From an uncultured Burkholderiales bacterium (GTDB lineage: Bacteria; Pseudomonadota; Gammaproteobacteria; Burkholderiales; Burkholderiaceae_C): DNA of 64,000 nt. Position numbers and translations under genes: made by a program. The stretch covers positions 1 through 64,000 of the forward strand of contig CALTTG010000008.1 in assembly GCA_943908475.1 (NCBI GenBank). Direction: 5' to 3'. This document shows, in pieces, positions 36,082 through 44,802 of the stretch (the first letter of the stretch is position 1; every line of letters begins with the position of its first letter). The notes beneath the pieces were generated by a model. That model saw only the letters and a list, made by a program, of their open reading frames with translations, was not told where the DNA came from and ran no database searches.

Positions 36082-36096
36082 TTAACTGAAAGATAA
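36082..36096. promoter_or_regulatory. Candidate CbbR operator in the cbbR-cbbL intergenic region
   Basis: The sequence TTAACTGAAAGATAA is a 15-nt element of the form TTA-N9-TAA, which contains the T-N11-A core of LysR-type operators. It lies between the cbbR start and the predicted cbbL promoter, where CbbR sites are expected. A TCAGT/ACTGA inverted repeat overlaps its left part and the cbbR ribosome-binding site. Confidence 0.45.
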
Positions 36097-36107
36097 GAAA
36101 ACGTGAA

Positions 36108-36136
36108 TTTACCTGAGTTGTGTCCGCTTCTACAGT
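36108..36136 (+). promoter_or_regulatory. Candidate cbb operon promoter
   Basis: TTTACC (-35) and TACAGT (-10) are separated by 17 nt, giving a predicted transcription start near 36143 and a leader of about 45 nt before cbbL. The -35 box is weak, as expected for an activator-dependent promoter, and the CbbR operator candidate lies just upstream. Confidence 0.5.
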
Positions 36137-36189
36137 GTTTTGACACCCCTTGGGTGACCTTGAAACCGCAACCGCAGCGAGGCCTTCGA

Positions 36190-37659
36190 ATGAACAAACC
36201 CGTGGAAGATGGCGTCATCCTCGATGCCAAGAAGCGTTACAGCGCCGGCGTCCTGAAGTACCGCCAGATGGGCTACTGGGATGCCGACTACACGCCCAAG
36301 GACACCGATGTGGTGTGCCTGTTCCGCGTGACGCCGCAAGACGGGGTGGACCCGATCGAGGCCGCCGCCGCCGTGGCCGGGGAAAGCTCGACCGCCACCT
36401 GGACGGTGGTGTGGACCGACCGCCTGACTGCCTGTGACAGCTACCGCGCCAAGGCCTACAAGGTCGAAGAGGTGCCCAACACCCCAGGCCAGTACTTTGC
36501 CTGGGTGGCTTACGACCTGGTGCTGTTCGAGGAAGGCTCGATCGCCAACATGACGGCCAGCTTGATTGGCAACGTCTTCAGCTTCAAGCCCCTCAAGGCC
36601 TGCCGCCTCGAAGACATCCGCATCCCTGTGGCGTATGTCAAGACCTTCAAGGGCCCCCCCACCGGCATGGTGGTGGAGCGTGAGCGCCTCGATAAATTCG
36701 GCCGCCCGCTGCTGGGCGCCACCACCAAGCCCAAGTTGGGTCTGAGCGGGCGCAACTATGGCCGTGTGATCTATGAAGGCCTCAAGGGCGGCCTTGACTT
36801 CATGAAAGACGACGAGAACATCAACTCGCAGCCCTTCATGCATTGGCGAGATCGCTTCCTGTTCGTGATGGATGCGGTCAACAAGGCGCAAGCCATGACC
36901 GGCGAAATCAAGGGCAGCTACCTCAACGTCACGGCCGCGACCATGGAAGACATGTACGAGCGGGCGGAGTTCGCCAAGAGCTTGGGTTCGGTCGTCATCA
37001 TGATCGACTTGGTGGTCGGCTGGACCGCCATTCAGAGCATGGCCAACTGGTGCCGCAAGAACGACATGGTGCTGCACATGCACCGCGCAGGGCACGGCAC
37101 CTACACCCGCCAGAAGAACCATGGCGTGAGCTTCCGCGTGATCGCCAAATGGCTGCGCCTGGCCGGTTGTGACCACCTGCATGCGGGCACCGCCGTGGGC
37201 AAGCTGGAGGGCGACCCCATGACCGTGCAGGGCTACTACAACGTCTGCCGTGACAGCTTCACCCGACAAGACCTGCCGCGTGGCCTGTTCTTCGATCAGG
37301 ATTGGGCCGATCTGCGCAAGGTCATGCCGGTGGCGTCCGGTGGCATCCACGCGGGCCAGATGCACCAGTTGCTCGACCTGTTCGGCGACGATGTGATCCT
37401 GCAGTTCGGTGGCGGCACCATCGGCCATCCACAAGGGATTCAGGCCGGCGCCGTGGCCAACCGGGTGGCGCTGGAGTGCATGGTCAAGGCCCGCAACGAA
37501 GGCCGCGACCTGCTCAACGAAGGACAAGACATCTTGCGCTCGGCCGCCCGATTCTGCGCACCGCTCAAGCAAGCCCTCGACACCTGGGGCGACATCACCT
37601 TCAACTACACCTCGACCGACACGAGCGATTACGCCGTGACCCCTTCGGTTGGCCTTTGA
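36190..37659 (+). CDS. cbbL: RuBisCO large subunit, form IC (red type)
   Basis: Fixes CO2 on ribulose 1,5-bisphosphate. The 489 residues include the KDDENINSQPF active-site loop (the Lys that is carbamylated is in GLDFMKDDE), the TTKPKLGLSGRNYG segment, and HAGTAVGKLEGD (loop 6 with Lys). Those motifs and the following cbbX identify the red-type form IC enzyme. The ATG at 36190 is chosen; the frame is open 29 codons further, but that stretch overlaps the promoter. It is the first gene of the cbb operon. Confidence 0.97.
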   Translation: MNKPVEDGVILDAKKRYSAGVLKYRQMGYWDADYTPKDTDVVCLFRVTPQDGVDPIEAAAAVAGESSTATWTVVWTDRLTACDSYRAKAYKVEEVPNTPGQYFAWVAYDLVLFEEGSIANMTASLIGNVFSFKPLKACRLEDIRIPVAYVKTFKGPPTGMVVERERLDKFGRPLLGATTKPKLGLSGRNYGRVIYEGLKGGLDFMKDDENINSQPFMHWRDRFLFVMDAVNKAQAMTGEIKGSYLNVTAATMEDMYERAEFAKSLGSVVIMIDLVVGWTAIQSMANWCRKNDMVLHMHRAGHGTYTRQKNHGVSFRVIAKWLRLAGCDHLHAGTAVGKLEGDPMTVQGYYNVCRDSFTRQDLPRGLFFDQDWADLRKVMPVASGGIHAGQMHQLLDLFGDDVILQFGGGTIGHPQGIQAGAVANRVALECMVKARNEGRDLLNEGQDILRSAARFCAPLKQALDTWGDITFNYTSTDTSDYAVTPSVGL

Positions 37660-37682
37660 CATCCCCTCAGGAGGACCCCGCC

Positions 37683-38123
37683 ATGATGAGCAACCCCACT
37701 GGCCGCATCACCCAAGGCATGTTCAGCTTTCTGCCTGACCTGACCGATGACGAGATCGGCCTGCAAGTCGAGTACGGTCTCCAGAAGGGCTACGCCTGGA
37801 GCGTGGAATTCACCGACGACCCCCACCCCCGCAACACCTATTGGGACATGCATGGTCACCCCATGTTCGACCTGGACGACGCCGCTGGCGTGATGATGGA
37901 ACTCAAGGCCTGTCGAGAGGCCTTTCCGCAGCACTACATCCGCCTGCAGGCCTTTGACTCGACCCGTGGTGTGGAAAGCGTGGTCATGAGTTTCATCGTC
38001 AACCGCCCCAGCCGTGAGCCCGGCTTTGCGTTGGAGCGCATGGAGATGGACGGTCGCAACGTTCGCTACACCCTGCGCTCATACGCCGCCGATCGCCCCG
38101 AGGGTGAGCGCTACACCGGTTGA
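37683..38123 (+). CDS. cbbS: RuBisCO small subunit, form IC
   Basis: Assembles with the large subunit into the L8S8 holoenzyme. A 146-residue protein starting with ITQGMFSFLPDLTDDEIGLQVEY, typical of red-type small subunits. The C-terminus has the extra beta-hairpin extension (RNVRYTLRSYAADRPEGERY) of form IC/ID enzymes. A strong AGGAGGA ribosome-binding site lies upstream of the ATG, and cbbL ends 23 nt earlier. Confidence 0.96.
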   Translation: MMSNPTGRITQGMFSFLPDLTDDEIGLQVEYGLQKGYAWSVEFTDDPHPRNTYWDMHGHPMFDLDDAAGVMMELKACREAFPQHYIRLQAFDSTRGVESVVMSFIVNRPSREPGFALERMEMDGRNVRYTLRSYAADRPEGERYTG

Positions 38124-38130
38124 GGCCCGC

Positions 38131-39075
38131 ATGAACGCACCGCTCTACCGCATCCCGGCGAGCCCCGAGCCTGCCAGGCCCGCACCGGTCGCCGCCCCAT
38201 CGGCGCCGATGCCCACCACGGTGGCCGAGGTTCTGGCCCATAGTCAGGTCGAGGACGTGCTGCATGAACTGGACCGCGACCTGGTGGGGCTGGCCCCCGT
38301 CAAGGCGCGCATTCGGGACATTGCCGCTTTGCTGGTGATCGACAAACTCAGGGCGGCCCATGGCATGTCCTCATCGCAGCCATCGCTGCACATGTGTTTT
38401 GCGGGCAACCCGGGCACGGGCAAAACCACCGTGGCCCTGCGCATGGCGCAGATCCTGCACCGGCTGGGCCACGTGCGCAAAGGGCACCTGGTGGCGGTGA
38501 CGCGAGATGACCTGGTGGGGCAGTACATCGGCCACACGGCCCCCAAGACCCGCGAGGTGCTCAAAAAGGCCATGGGTGGCGTACTGTTCATCGATGAGGC
38601 GTACTACCTCTACCGTCCCGAAAACGAGCGCGACTATGGTCAGGAAGCCATCGAGATCTTGCTGCAGGTGATGGAAAACCAGCGCGATGACCTGGTCGTC
38701 ATCCTCGCGGGTTATGCCGATCGCATGGCCACCTTCTTCAAATCGAACCCGGGCATGTCTTCGCGCATCGCGCACCACCTCGATTTCCCCGACTACGACG
38801 TCGTGGAGTTGCTGGCCATTGGCGAGACCTTGCTGACCGATCAGCACTACCGCTTTGGCGAGGGCGCTCGCGAGGCCTTCCATCGCTACCTGCACCAGCG
38901 CGTGCAACAGCCTCATTTTGCCAATGCACGCAGCGTTCGCAACGCCCTGGAGCGTGCCCGCCTGCGCCAAGCCAGCCGATTGTTTGCCCAGCGTGACCGC
39001 GTCTGGACCCCGCAAGAGCTGTGCACCATCGACGCGCAGGACATCCTCGCCAGCCGGGTGTTCAAAGCCGCTTGA
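38131..39075 (+). CDS. cbbX: Red-type RuBisCO activase (CbbX)
   Basis: AAA+ ATPase that removes inhibitory sugar phosphates from RuBisCO by pulling on the C-terminus of the large subunit. Walker A GNPGTGKTT and Walker B GVLFIDEAYYLY are intact, and the pore-loop region GQYIGHTAPKTRE is present. Arg residues for ATP sensing are in the C-terminal lid (FANARSVRNALERARLRQ). The length is 314 residues. It starts 7 nt after cbbS, so the order cbbL-cbbS-cbbX is that of proteobacterial red-type operons. Confidence 0.95.
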   Translation: MNAPLYRIPASPEPARPAPVAAPSAPMPTTVAEVLAHSQVEDVLHELDRDLVGLAPVKARIRDIAALLVIDKLRAAHGMSSSQPSLHMCFAGNPGTGKTTVALRMAQILHRLGHVRKGHLVAVTRDDLVGQYIGHTAPKTREVLKKAMGGVLFIDEAYYLYRPENERDYGQEAIEILLQVMENQRDDLVVILAGYADRMATFFKSNPGMSSRIAHHLDFPDYDVVELLAIGETLLTDQHYRFGEGAREAFHRYLHQRVQQPHFANARSVRNALERARLRQASRLFAQRDRVWTPQELCTIDAQDILASRVFKAA

Positions 39076-39119
39076 TGCACGCAGCCTGACACCCCCCGAC
39101 TTCAGACAGGACCTCCCCC

Positions 39120-40268
39120 ATGCCAGGCCCCACTTCCCTGATTCCCGTGCCCGGTCAGACCACGTTGGCCGAAGCCTTGGCCATGCACACCTCCGATGTG
39201 CCCGTGGCGCAGGCCATGGCCTTGCGAGACACCTTGATGACGCTGGCGATGGCCTGCGCCGACGTGGCCGAAGTGGCGGCCATGGGTGCGCTGGCCGATG
39301 CGCAAGGTCAGTCGGGTCAGACCAACCACCATGGCAAGGCCCAGCAGAAGCTCGACCTGATCGCCGATGAGCGCATTGCGCGCGCGCTGAGCCGCTGCGA
39401 ACACGTGGCCGCCTGGGCCAGCGAAGAGCACGAGCACATTCGCGTGCCCGATCGGCGCTTGCTCGACGAAGCCTTGCTGGGGGCGCAGAATCGGTCCACC
39501 CAAGGGCGTTTGCTGGTGGTGTATGACCCGCTCGATGGCTCGTCGAACATCGACCCCAACCTGTCGGTGGGCACCATCTTTTCCATCCTGCCCCACCCCT
39601 ACCTGGGGACCTCACCCGGGGATGCCGGCTTCATGCAGCCCGGCCATCAGCAACTGGCGGCCGGTTATGTGTTGTACGGGCCTGCCACGCTGCTGGTGCT
39701 CACCGTTCGGCGGGGTGTCATGGTCTTCACCCTCGACCGTCGCTCGGCCAGCCATGGTCAGCCCCGCTGGGTGCTCACGCAAGATCAGGTGCGCATTCCC
39801 ACCCACACCCGGGAGTTCGCCATCAATGCGTCCAACCAGCGGTTTTGGGAAAAGCCGGTGCAGCGCTATGTGGCCGAGTGCGTGGCCGGGGAGGGTGGTC
39901 CCCGCATGAAAGACTTCAACATGCGCTGGGTGGCGTCGATGGTGGCCGATGTGCACCGCATCATGACCCGGGGTGGGGTGTTCCTGTCCCCCCGTGACAC
40001 CCGCGAGCCTCGCAAGCCTGGGCGCTTGCGCCTGATGTACGAAGGCGCACCGTTGGCCTTGCTGGTTGAGCAAGCCGGCGGGCGGGCCAGCACCGGCACC
40101 AACCACCTGCTGAACCTGGTGCCCGACACCTTGCACCACCGAGTGCCCGTGATCTTGGGGGCTCGCGAAGAGGTCGAACGCATCGAGTCTTACCACGCCG
40201 ACCCGCACGAAAACGTCAGCTGGCAGCTGTTCAAAACGCGGTCGCTGTTCGTGCAACCACAAGCTTGA
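39120..40268 (+). CDS. cbbF: Fructose-1,6-/sedoheptulose-1,7-bisphosphatase, class I (cbb copy)
   Basis: Calvin-cycle bisphosphatase. The class I metal-site motif DPLDGSSNIDPN is near residue 141, with the SEEHEH segment upstream and the RLRLMYEGAPLALLVEQ segment near the C-terminus. At 382 residues it is longer than the housekeeping enzyme at 15005, with inserts around residues 160-175 and an extended C-terminus. cbbX ends 44 nt upstream and cbbP starts 26 nt downstream, so it belongs to the operon. Dual activity on sedoheptulose bisphosphate is inferred from the family. Confidence 0.95.
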   Translation: MPGPTSLIPVPGQTTLAEALAMHTSDVPVAQAMALRDTLMTLAMACADVAEVAAMGALADAQGQSGQTNHHGKAQQKLDLIADERIARALSRCEHVAAWASEEHEHIRVPDRRLLDEALLGAQNRSTQGRLLVVYDPLDGSSNIDPNLSVGTIFSILPHPYLGTSPGDAGFMQPGHQQLAAGYVLYGPATLLVLTVRRGVMVFTLDRRSASHGQPRWVLTQDQVRIPTHTREFAINASNQRFWEKPVQRYVAECVAGEGGPRMKDFNMRWVASMVADVHRIMTRGGVFLSPRDTREPRKPGRLRLMYEGAPLALLVEQAGGRASTGTNHLLNLVPDTLHHRVPVILGAREEVERIESYHADPHENVSWQLFKTRSLFVQPQA

Positions 40269-40294
40269 TCGTCACCCGAAGCCAGGGAGTTTGC

Positions 40295-41173
40295 ATGTCA
40301 CGTCGTCATCCCATCATCGTGGTCACTGGCTCCAGTGGCGCGGGCACGAGCACCGTCAAAAGCACCTTCGATGCCATCTTTCGGCGCGAGGGCGTGAGAG
40401 CGGCTGTCATCGAGGGCGATGCCTTCCACAAGTACAGCCGGGTCGAGATGAAGGCGCAGATGGCGCAGGCCGAACTCGAAGGGCGCCACCTGAGTCACTT
40501 CAGTCCGGATGCCAATGAATGGGCCGAATTGCAGCAGCAGTTCCGGGCCTATGGCGAAACCGGACGTTGCAAGACCCGCTTCTACCTGCACAACGCCGAA
40601 GAGGCCCAGCCGTATGGCCAGGAAGCGGGCACCTTCACACCATGGGTGGACACGCCAGTGGACACCGACCTTCTGTTCTACGAAGGTCTGCATGGTTGTG
40701 CCAAGACCGCCGAGGTGGACCTCACCCGCCATGTCGACCTCAAGATCGGGGTGGTGCCCATCATCAACCTGGAGTGGATTCAAAAAATCCACCGCGACAC
40801 CCGGTCGCGAGGCTATTCCAAAGAGGCGGTGTCTGACACCATCTTGCGGCGCATGCACGACTATGTGCACTACATCTGCCCGCAGTTCGGCGAGACCGAC
40901 ATCAACTTCCAGCGCGTGCCGGTGGTGGACACCTCCAACCCGTTCATCGCCCGCGACATTCCCACGGCGGGCGAAAGCATGACGGTCATCCGGTTCAGGA
41001 ACCCCCGAGGCATCGACTTTCCCTACCTGCTGTCGATGATCCCCGACTCCTTCATGTCGCGCGCCAACACCATCGTGGTGCCGGGCGGCAAGATGGACCT
41101 GGCCATGCAGTTGATCCTCACCCCCATGATCTTGCGACTCATGGAGATCCGCAGCGCCCAACAGATGCAATGA
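40295..41173 (+). CDS. cbbP: Phosphoribulokinase
   Basis: Makes ribulose 1,5-bisphosphate from ribulose 5-phosphate and ATP. Its P-loop GSSGAGTST is near residue 12, then EGDAFH and the catalytic and substrate-binding segments FSPDANEW and VDTDLLFYEGLHG. The 292 residues and the octameric bacterial type are as expected for proteobacteria. An ATG at 40295 has an AGGGAG site. It overlaps the next gene by 4 nt (ATGA). Confidence 0.96.
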   Translation: MSRRHPIIVVTGSSGAGTSTVKSTFDAIFRREGVRAAVIEGDAFHKYSRVEMKAQMAQAELEGRHLSHFSPDANEWAELQQQFRAYGETGRCKTRFYLHNAEEAQPYGQEAGTFTPWVDTPVDTDLLFYEGLHGCAKTAEVDLTRHVDLKIGVVPIINLEWIQKIHRDTRSRGYSKEAVSDTILRRMHDYVHYICPQFGETDINFQRVPVVDTSNPFIARDIPTAGESMTVIRFRNPRGIDFPYLLSMIPDSFMSRANTIVVPGGKMDLAMQLILTPMILRLMEIRSAQQMQ

Positions 41174-41922
41174 AAGACGCGCCCATGACCTCGACCCCGG
41201 CCCCGACCTTGCGCCTGATCACCTTCGACCTGGATGGCACCCTGGTCGACACCGCCCGAGAGATTGCCCTGGCCGCCAACCGCACCTTGGTCGAGATCGG
41301 TTTTCCCGAACGGCCGCTCGACGACGTGACGCGATTGATTGGCCACGGCACCCGCGAGTTGATGAAAGGGCTCTTGAAGCACGCCGAGCAATCAGGGCGG
41401 GCGCTTCAGGTGCAGGCCCTGGATGTCGACCATGTGATGCAGGTGTTTGAGGGGCACTACCACGACACCACCGGCACGGACAGCCGCTTGTACCCCGGTT
41501 GCCTGGAAGGCCTTCGCCGCCTGCGCGACGCTGGCGTTGCCATGGCGTGTGTGACCAACAAGGAGCACCGCTTTGCCGAGCGCGTGCTGGCCGTCACGGG
41601 CCTGACGCCTTTCTTTGACATCCTCATCGGTGGCGACAGCCTGACCGAGAAAAAGCCCCACCCCCTGGTCATTGAGCATTGCCTGGCGGCGCACGATGTG
41701 CTTCCATCGCAGGCAGCGCATGTGGGCGATTCCGGCATCGATGTGGAAACCGCTCGCCGCGCTGGCGTGTCGGCCTGGGCGGTGCCCTATGGCTACAACG
41801 GCGGTCAGCCCATCGAAGCCACGGCGCCCGATGGGGTGTTCGCTGGCATCGACCGCATTGCCGACCATGTGTTGCAAAGCCTTGCAGTTCCCCCTACCCA
41901 GGAGACCGTTCCATGGCCGTGA
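41170..41922 (+). CDS. cbbZ: Phosphoglycolate phosphatase
   Basis: Dephosphorylates 2-phosphoglycolate made by the oxygenase side-reaction of RuBisCO. HAD-family motifs are present: DLDGTLVDT (nucleophile Asp and acid Asp), VTNKEHRFAERVL, and HVGDSGIDVETARRAG (motif IV). The 250 residues are slightly longer than usual because of a C-terminal tail. The ATG at 41170 overlaps cbbP by 4 nt; another ATG five codons on is possible. Its place in the cbb operon supports the role. The gene is also called gph. Confidence 0.94.
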   Translation: MKDAPMTSTPAPTLRLITFDLDGTLVDTAREIALAANRTLVEIGFPERPLDDVTRLIGHGTRELMKGLLKHAEQSGRALQVQALDVDHVMQVFEGHYHDTTGTDSRLYPGCLEGLRRLRDAGVAMACVTNKEHRFAERVLAVTGLTPFFDILIGGDSLTEKKPHPLVIEHCLAAHDVLPSQAAHVGDSGIDVETARRAGVSAWAVPYGYNGGQPIEATAPDGVFAGIDRIADHVLQSLAVPPTQETVPWP

Positions 41923-42509
41923 GCACCCCCATCGCCGACATTGGTTGGCCCGCTGCGCCCTTCACCCTCAAGGGCATCGACAGCCGTTTCCATTCGCTTC
42001 AGCAACTCGCGGGCCGACGAGGCACCGTGGTGATGTTCATCTGCAACCATTGCCCGTATGTGAAGGCGGTCATGCCGCGCATCATCCGTGATGCCTTGGA
42101 GCTCAAGGCCTTGGGGGTGAACATGGTGGCCATCAATGCCAACGACGCCGAGGCCTATCCCGAGGACAGCTTCGCGCAGATGAAACTGGTGGCTCGGACC
42201 TTGAACTTGCCCTTCCATTACCTGCTGGACGACACGCAAAACGTGGCCCGCGCTTACGACGCGGTCTGCACGCCCGATTTTTACGGTTTTGATGCCGACT
42301 TGCGCCTGCAGTACCGAGGGCGGTTGGATGCCTCTCGCAAAGAGGCCGCCCCGGAGGACGCCCCGCGCGAGTTGTTCGATGCCATGCGCCTGATTGCGCA
42401 CTATGGGTATGGTCCGGCCGAGCAACACCCCAGCATGGGGTGCTCCATCAAGTGGCGTGAAGACGCACCGCTGCTTTCGCAGACTGCACCGTTTCAGCCG
42501 GTGATCTGA
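41913..42509 (+). CDS. Peroxiredoxin-like thioredoxin-fold protein (PRX_like1)
   Basis: A 198-residue cytosolic thioredoxin-fold protein of the PRX_like1 group, with the redox motif CNHCPYV (CxxC) near residue 36, which could act as a disulfide reductant or peroxidase. Its ATG, with an AGGAG site, lies inside the end of cbbZ (10-nt overlap), so it is translated with the cbb operon. The role in the cycle is not known: redox control of Calvin-cycle enzymes is a reasonable guess, but untested. The 3' end overlaps the end of the convergent GMC gene by 62 bp. Confidence 0.86.
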   Translation: MAVSTPIADIGWPAAPFTLKGIDSRFHSLQQLAGRRGTVVMFICNHCPYVKAVMPRIIRDALELKALGVNMVAINANDAEAYPEDSFAQMKLVARTLNLPFHYLLDDTQNVARAYDAVCTPDFYGFDADLRLQYRGRLDASRKEAAPEDAPRELFDAMRLIAHYGYGPAEQHPSMGCSIKWREDAPLLSQTAPFQPVI

Positions 42510-44118
42510 GGCGGATCAGGGCCGCTTCCTGCACAAAGGCAGCGGCTTTTTCGCCCACGACGATGGACGGCGCATTGGTGTTGCCACCGATCAGGGTGGG
42601 CATCACCGAGGCGTCAGCCACGCGCAGACCTTCGATGCCATGCACCTGCAGTCGGTCGTTCACCACGGCCATGGCATCGTGACCCATCTTGCAGGTGCCC
42701 ACCGGATGATAGATGGTCTCGGCATGGCGGCGAATGTGTTCTGCCAGTTGCTCATCGGTCTGCACATGGGCACCCGGCGTCAGCTCTTCACCTCGCAGCC
42801 CATCCCACGGTGCCGCCGCGAAAATCTCCCGCACCCTCCGAACGCCCTTGACCAGGGTTTGAATGTCGTCGGGATGGCTGAGGTAGTTGGCCTCGATGCG
42901 CGGGGCGCTCATGGGGTCCGCATTGCGCAAGGTGATGCGCCCTCGGCTTTTCGGTCGCAGTTGACACACATGCAGGGTGTAGCCCTCCTGGCTGAGGTAG
43001 CGCAGGTCGCGCCCGTGGTTGCGCAGCGCCGCTGGCATGAAGTGCAGTTGCAGGTCAGGAATGGGCTCTTCGGGCGACGACTTGATGAAGCCTGCGCCTT
43101 CCGCGCCGTTGCTGGCCAAGGTGCCCGTGCCTTTGAGTGCGTACTCCAGGGCGTCCAGCGGGCCCCGCAACCAGGTGCGCAGCGTGAGCCCGCCCGAAAT
43201 CGGTTTCAGGCACCGGTGGGTGACGGTCACGTCCAAGTGGTCTTGCAAGTTCTGCCCCACACCGGGCAGGTGTTGCACGCAGGCGATGCCGTGTCGCTGC
43301 AGCTCGGCCCCATCGCCGATGCCCGATAGCATCAACAACTGGGGCGACTGAATGGCCCCCGCTGCCAGGATCACTTCGCCTCGTACATGAACCTCGTGGG
43401 ACTGACCTCGGTGCACGAAGGCCACACCCACGGCCTTGAGACCGTTCAACAAGACGCGGGTGGCATGTGCGCCCGTCAAGATGGTGAGGTTGGGCCGTTG
43501 CCGCACATCAGGGGTCAGGAACGCCTTGGCCGTGCTGCAGCGGCGCCCTTTGATCTGGGTGACCTGGTAAAAGCCGACGCCCTCTTGCTCGGCCCCATTG
43601 AAATCGTCGTTGAGGCGGTGGCCCGCGGCTTGTGCGGCGGCCACGAACACCTGGGTGAGGGCATGGGGCTTGGCGGGGTCCATCACATGAAGTTCGCCTT
43701 GGGCCCCGTGGAAGGTGCTCGCCCCTCTCGATTGCTTCTGCGATTTGCGAAACCAGGGCAGCAGGTCGTCGTGGCCCCACCCTCGGTTGCCCAGCTCGGC
43801 CCAGTGGTCGTAGTCGCTGCGGTGGCCGCGGGTGTACAGCATGGCGTTCATGCCGCTGGAGCCGCCCAGCATGCGCCCTCGGGGCCAGAACAGCCGACGC
43901 CCGCCCAGTTCGGATTCGGCCTCGGTGTTGAACTGCCAGTTCAGACGGTGGCTGCGCATCAACCACAACATGCCCAAGGGGATGTGGATGGTGGGGTGCC
44001 AGTCATCGGGGCCGGCTTCCAGCAGGCACACTTGCACCTTGGGGTCTTCGCTCAAACGCTTGGCCAGCACGCAGCCGGCAGAGCCAGCCCCCACAATCAC
44101 ATGGTCGAATGTCTGCAT
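42448..44118 (-). CDS. GMC-family oxidoreductase (choline/alcohol dehydrogenase-like)
   Basis: An FAD-dependent alcohol oxidoreductase of 556 residues. The dinucleotide-binding motif VGAGSAGCVLAKRL is at the N-terminus, the GMC signature RGRMLGGSSGMNAMLYTRG is near residue 85, and the second GMC signature AGAIQSPQLLMLSGIG is near residue 260. The active-site His lies in HPVGTCKMGHD. Relatives include BetA and AlkJ, so the substrate is some alcohol. The start at 44118 has a GGGAGC site. Its end overlaps the PRX-like gene on the other strand. Next to a divergent TetR regulator, possibly controlling it. Confidence 0.92.
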   Translation of the reverse strand: MQTFDHVIVGAGSAGCVLAKRLSEDPKVQVCLLEAGPDDWHPTIHIPLGMLWLMRSHRLNWQFNTEAESELGGRRLFWPRGRMLGGSSGMNAMLYTRGHRSDYDHWAELGNRGWGHDDLLPWFRKSQKQSRGASTFHGAQGELHVMDPAKPHALTQVFVAAAQAAGHRLNDDFNGAEQEGVGFYQVTQIKGRRCSTAKAFLTPDVRQRPNLTILTGAHATRVLLNGLKAVGVAFVHRGQSHEVHVRGEVILAAGAIQSPQLLMLSGIGDGAELQRHGIACVQHLPGVGQNLQDHLDVTVTHRCLKPISGGLTLRTWLRGPLDALEYALKGTGTLASNGAEGAGFIKSSPEEPIPDLQLHFMPAALRNHGRDLRYLSQEGYTLHVCQLRPKSRGRITLRNADPMSAPRIEANYLSHPDDIQTLVKGVRRVREIFAAAPWDGLRGEELTPGAHVQTDEQLAEHIRRHAETIYHPVGTCKMGHDAMAVVNDRLQVHGIEGLRVADASVMPTLIGGNTNAPSIVVGEKAAAFVQEAALIRLRSPAETVQSAKAAVRLHAT

Positions 44119-44172
44119 GTTGCGCTCCCGAGGGTTAACTCGCATACCGATGGAATTTAAGATACTGTGAGT

Positions 44173-44802
44173 ATGTCAAAGACCAATCCAACTGGCAAGC
44201 CGGGGAAAACCACCTTGCGTGACCAGCATGCAGAAGCCACTCGCATGGCTTTGGTTCAGGCAGCGGTGGCCCGCTTTTCCAAGCATGGCCATGCGGGCAC
44301 GAGTTTGGACGACATCGCGGCCGATGTGGGCACCACCAAAGGCGCGGTCTACCACCACTTCAAAGACAAGCGGGCCCTGTTCGCCGCGGCCTATGAACAC
44401 TTGTCCCATGCCCTGGTCACCGAGTTGTGGACGCAGCCCGAAATGGCCTCCGGCAGTGTGTATGGTGCAATCCACGCGTTCTTGACGCTGGCACCCCAGC
44501 ATGGCTACAGCCGGGTGCTGTTCGTGGAAGGGCCGGTGGTGTTGGGCGCTGCTGCTTGTCGGGAGATCGATCTTCGCCATGGCCTGGGCCTGATGGAGGC
44601 CATGGTGGCTCAACACACGCCGCCCGAGTTGCTCCAGGAGGTTGGCACCGAGGTGCTGACGCGCATGCTGCTGGCGCAATTGATCGAGGCGGTGCAGCTC
44701 ATCAGCACCGCGGCAGACCCCGCTCGCATGGCCACACAGGTCGAGCAAGTGCTCAAGCTCGCCATCGGTGCCCTGAGCCGACCTTCGTCACGCACCCCAT
44801 GA
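44173..44802 (+). CDS. TetR-family transcriptional regulator
   Basis: A 209-residue TetR-type repressor. The N-terminal helix-turn-helix is clear: ARFSKHGHAGTSLDDIAADVGTTKGAVYHHFKDK, of which TTKGAVYHHFKDK is the family signature. The ligand-binding domain has no close match in my memory. It is divergent from the GMC oxidoreductase across 54 nt and could control it. It overlaps the 6-phosphogluconolactonase gene by 4 nt (ATGA). An imperfect inverted repeat (ACTCGCATAC ... GATACTGTGAGT) in the divergent region may be its operator. Confidence 0.88.
   Translation: MSKTNPTGKPGKTTLRDQHAEATRMALVQAAVARFSKHGHAGTSLDDIAADVGTTKGAVYHHFKDKRALFAAAYEHLSHALVTELWTQPEMASGSVYGAIHAFLTLAPQHGYSRVLFVEGPVVLGAAACREIDLRHGLGLMEAMVAQHTPPELLQEVGTEVLTRMLLAQLIEAVQLISTAADPARMATQVEQVLKLAIGALSRPSSRTP

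Noticed and set aside
36130..37662. 510-codon minus-strand frame opposite cbbL
   Set aside because: Antisense shadow of the RuBisCO large subunit gene.
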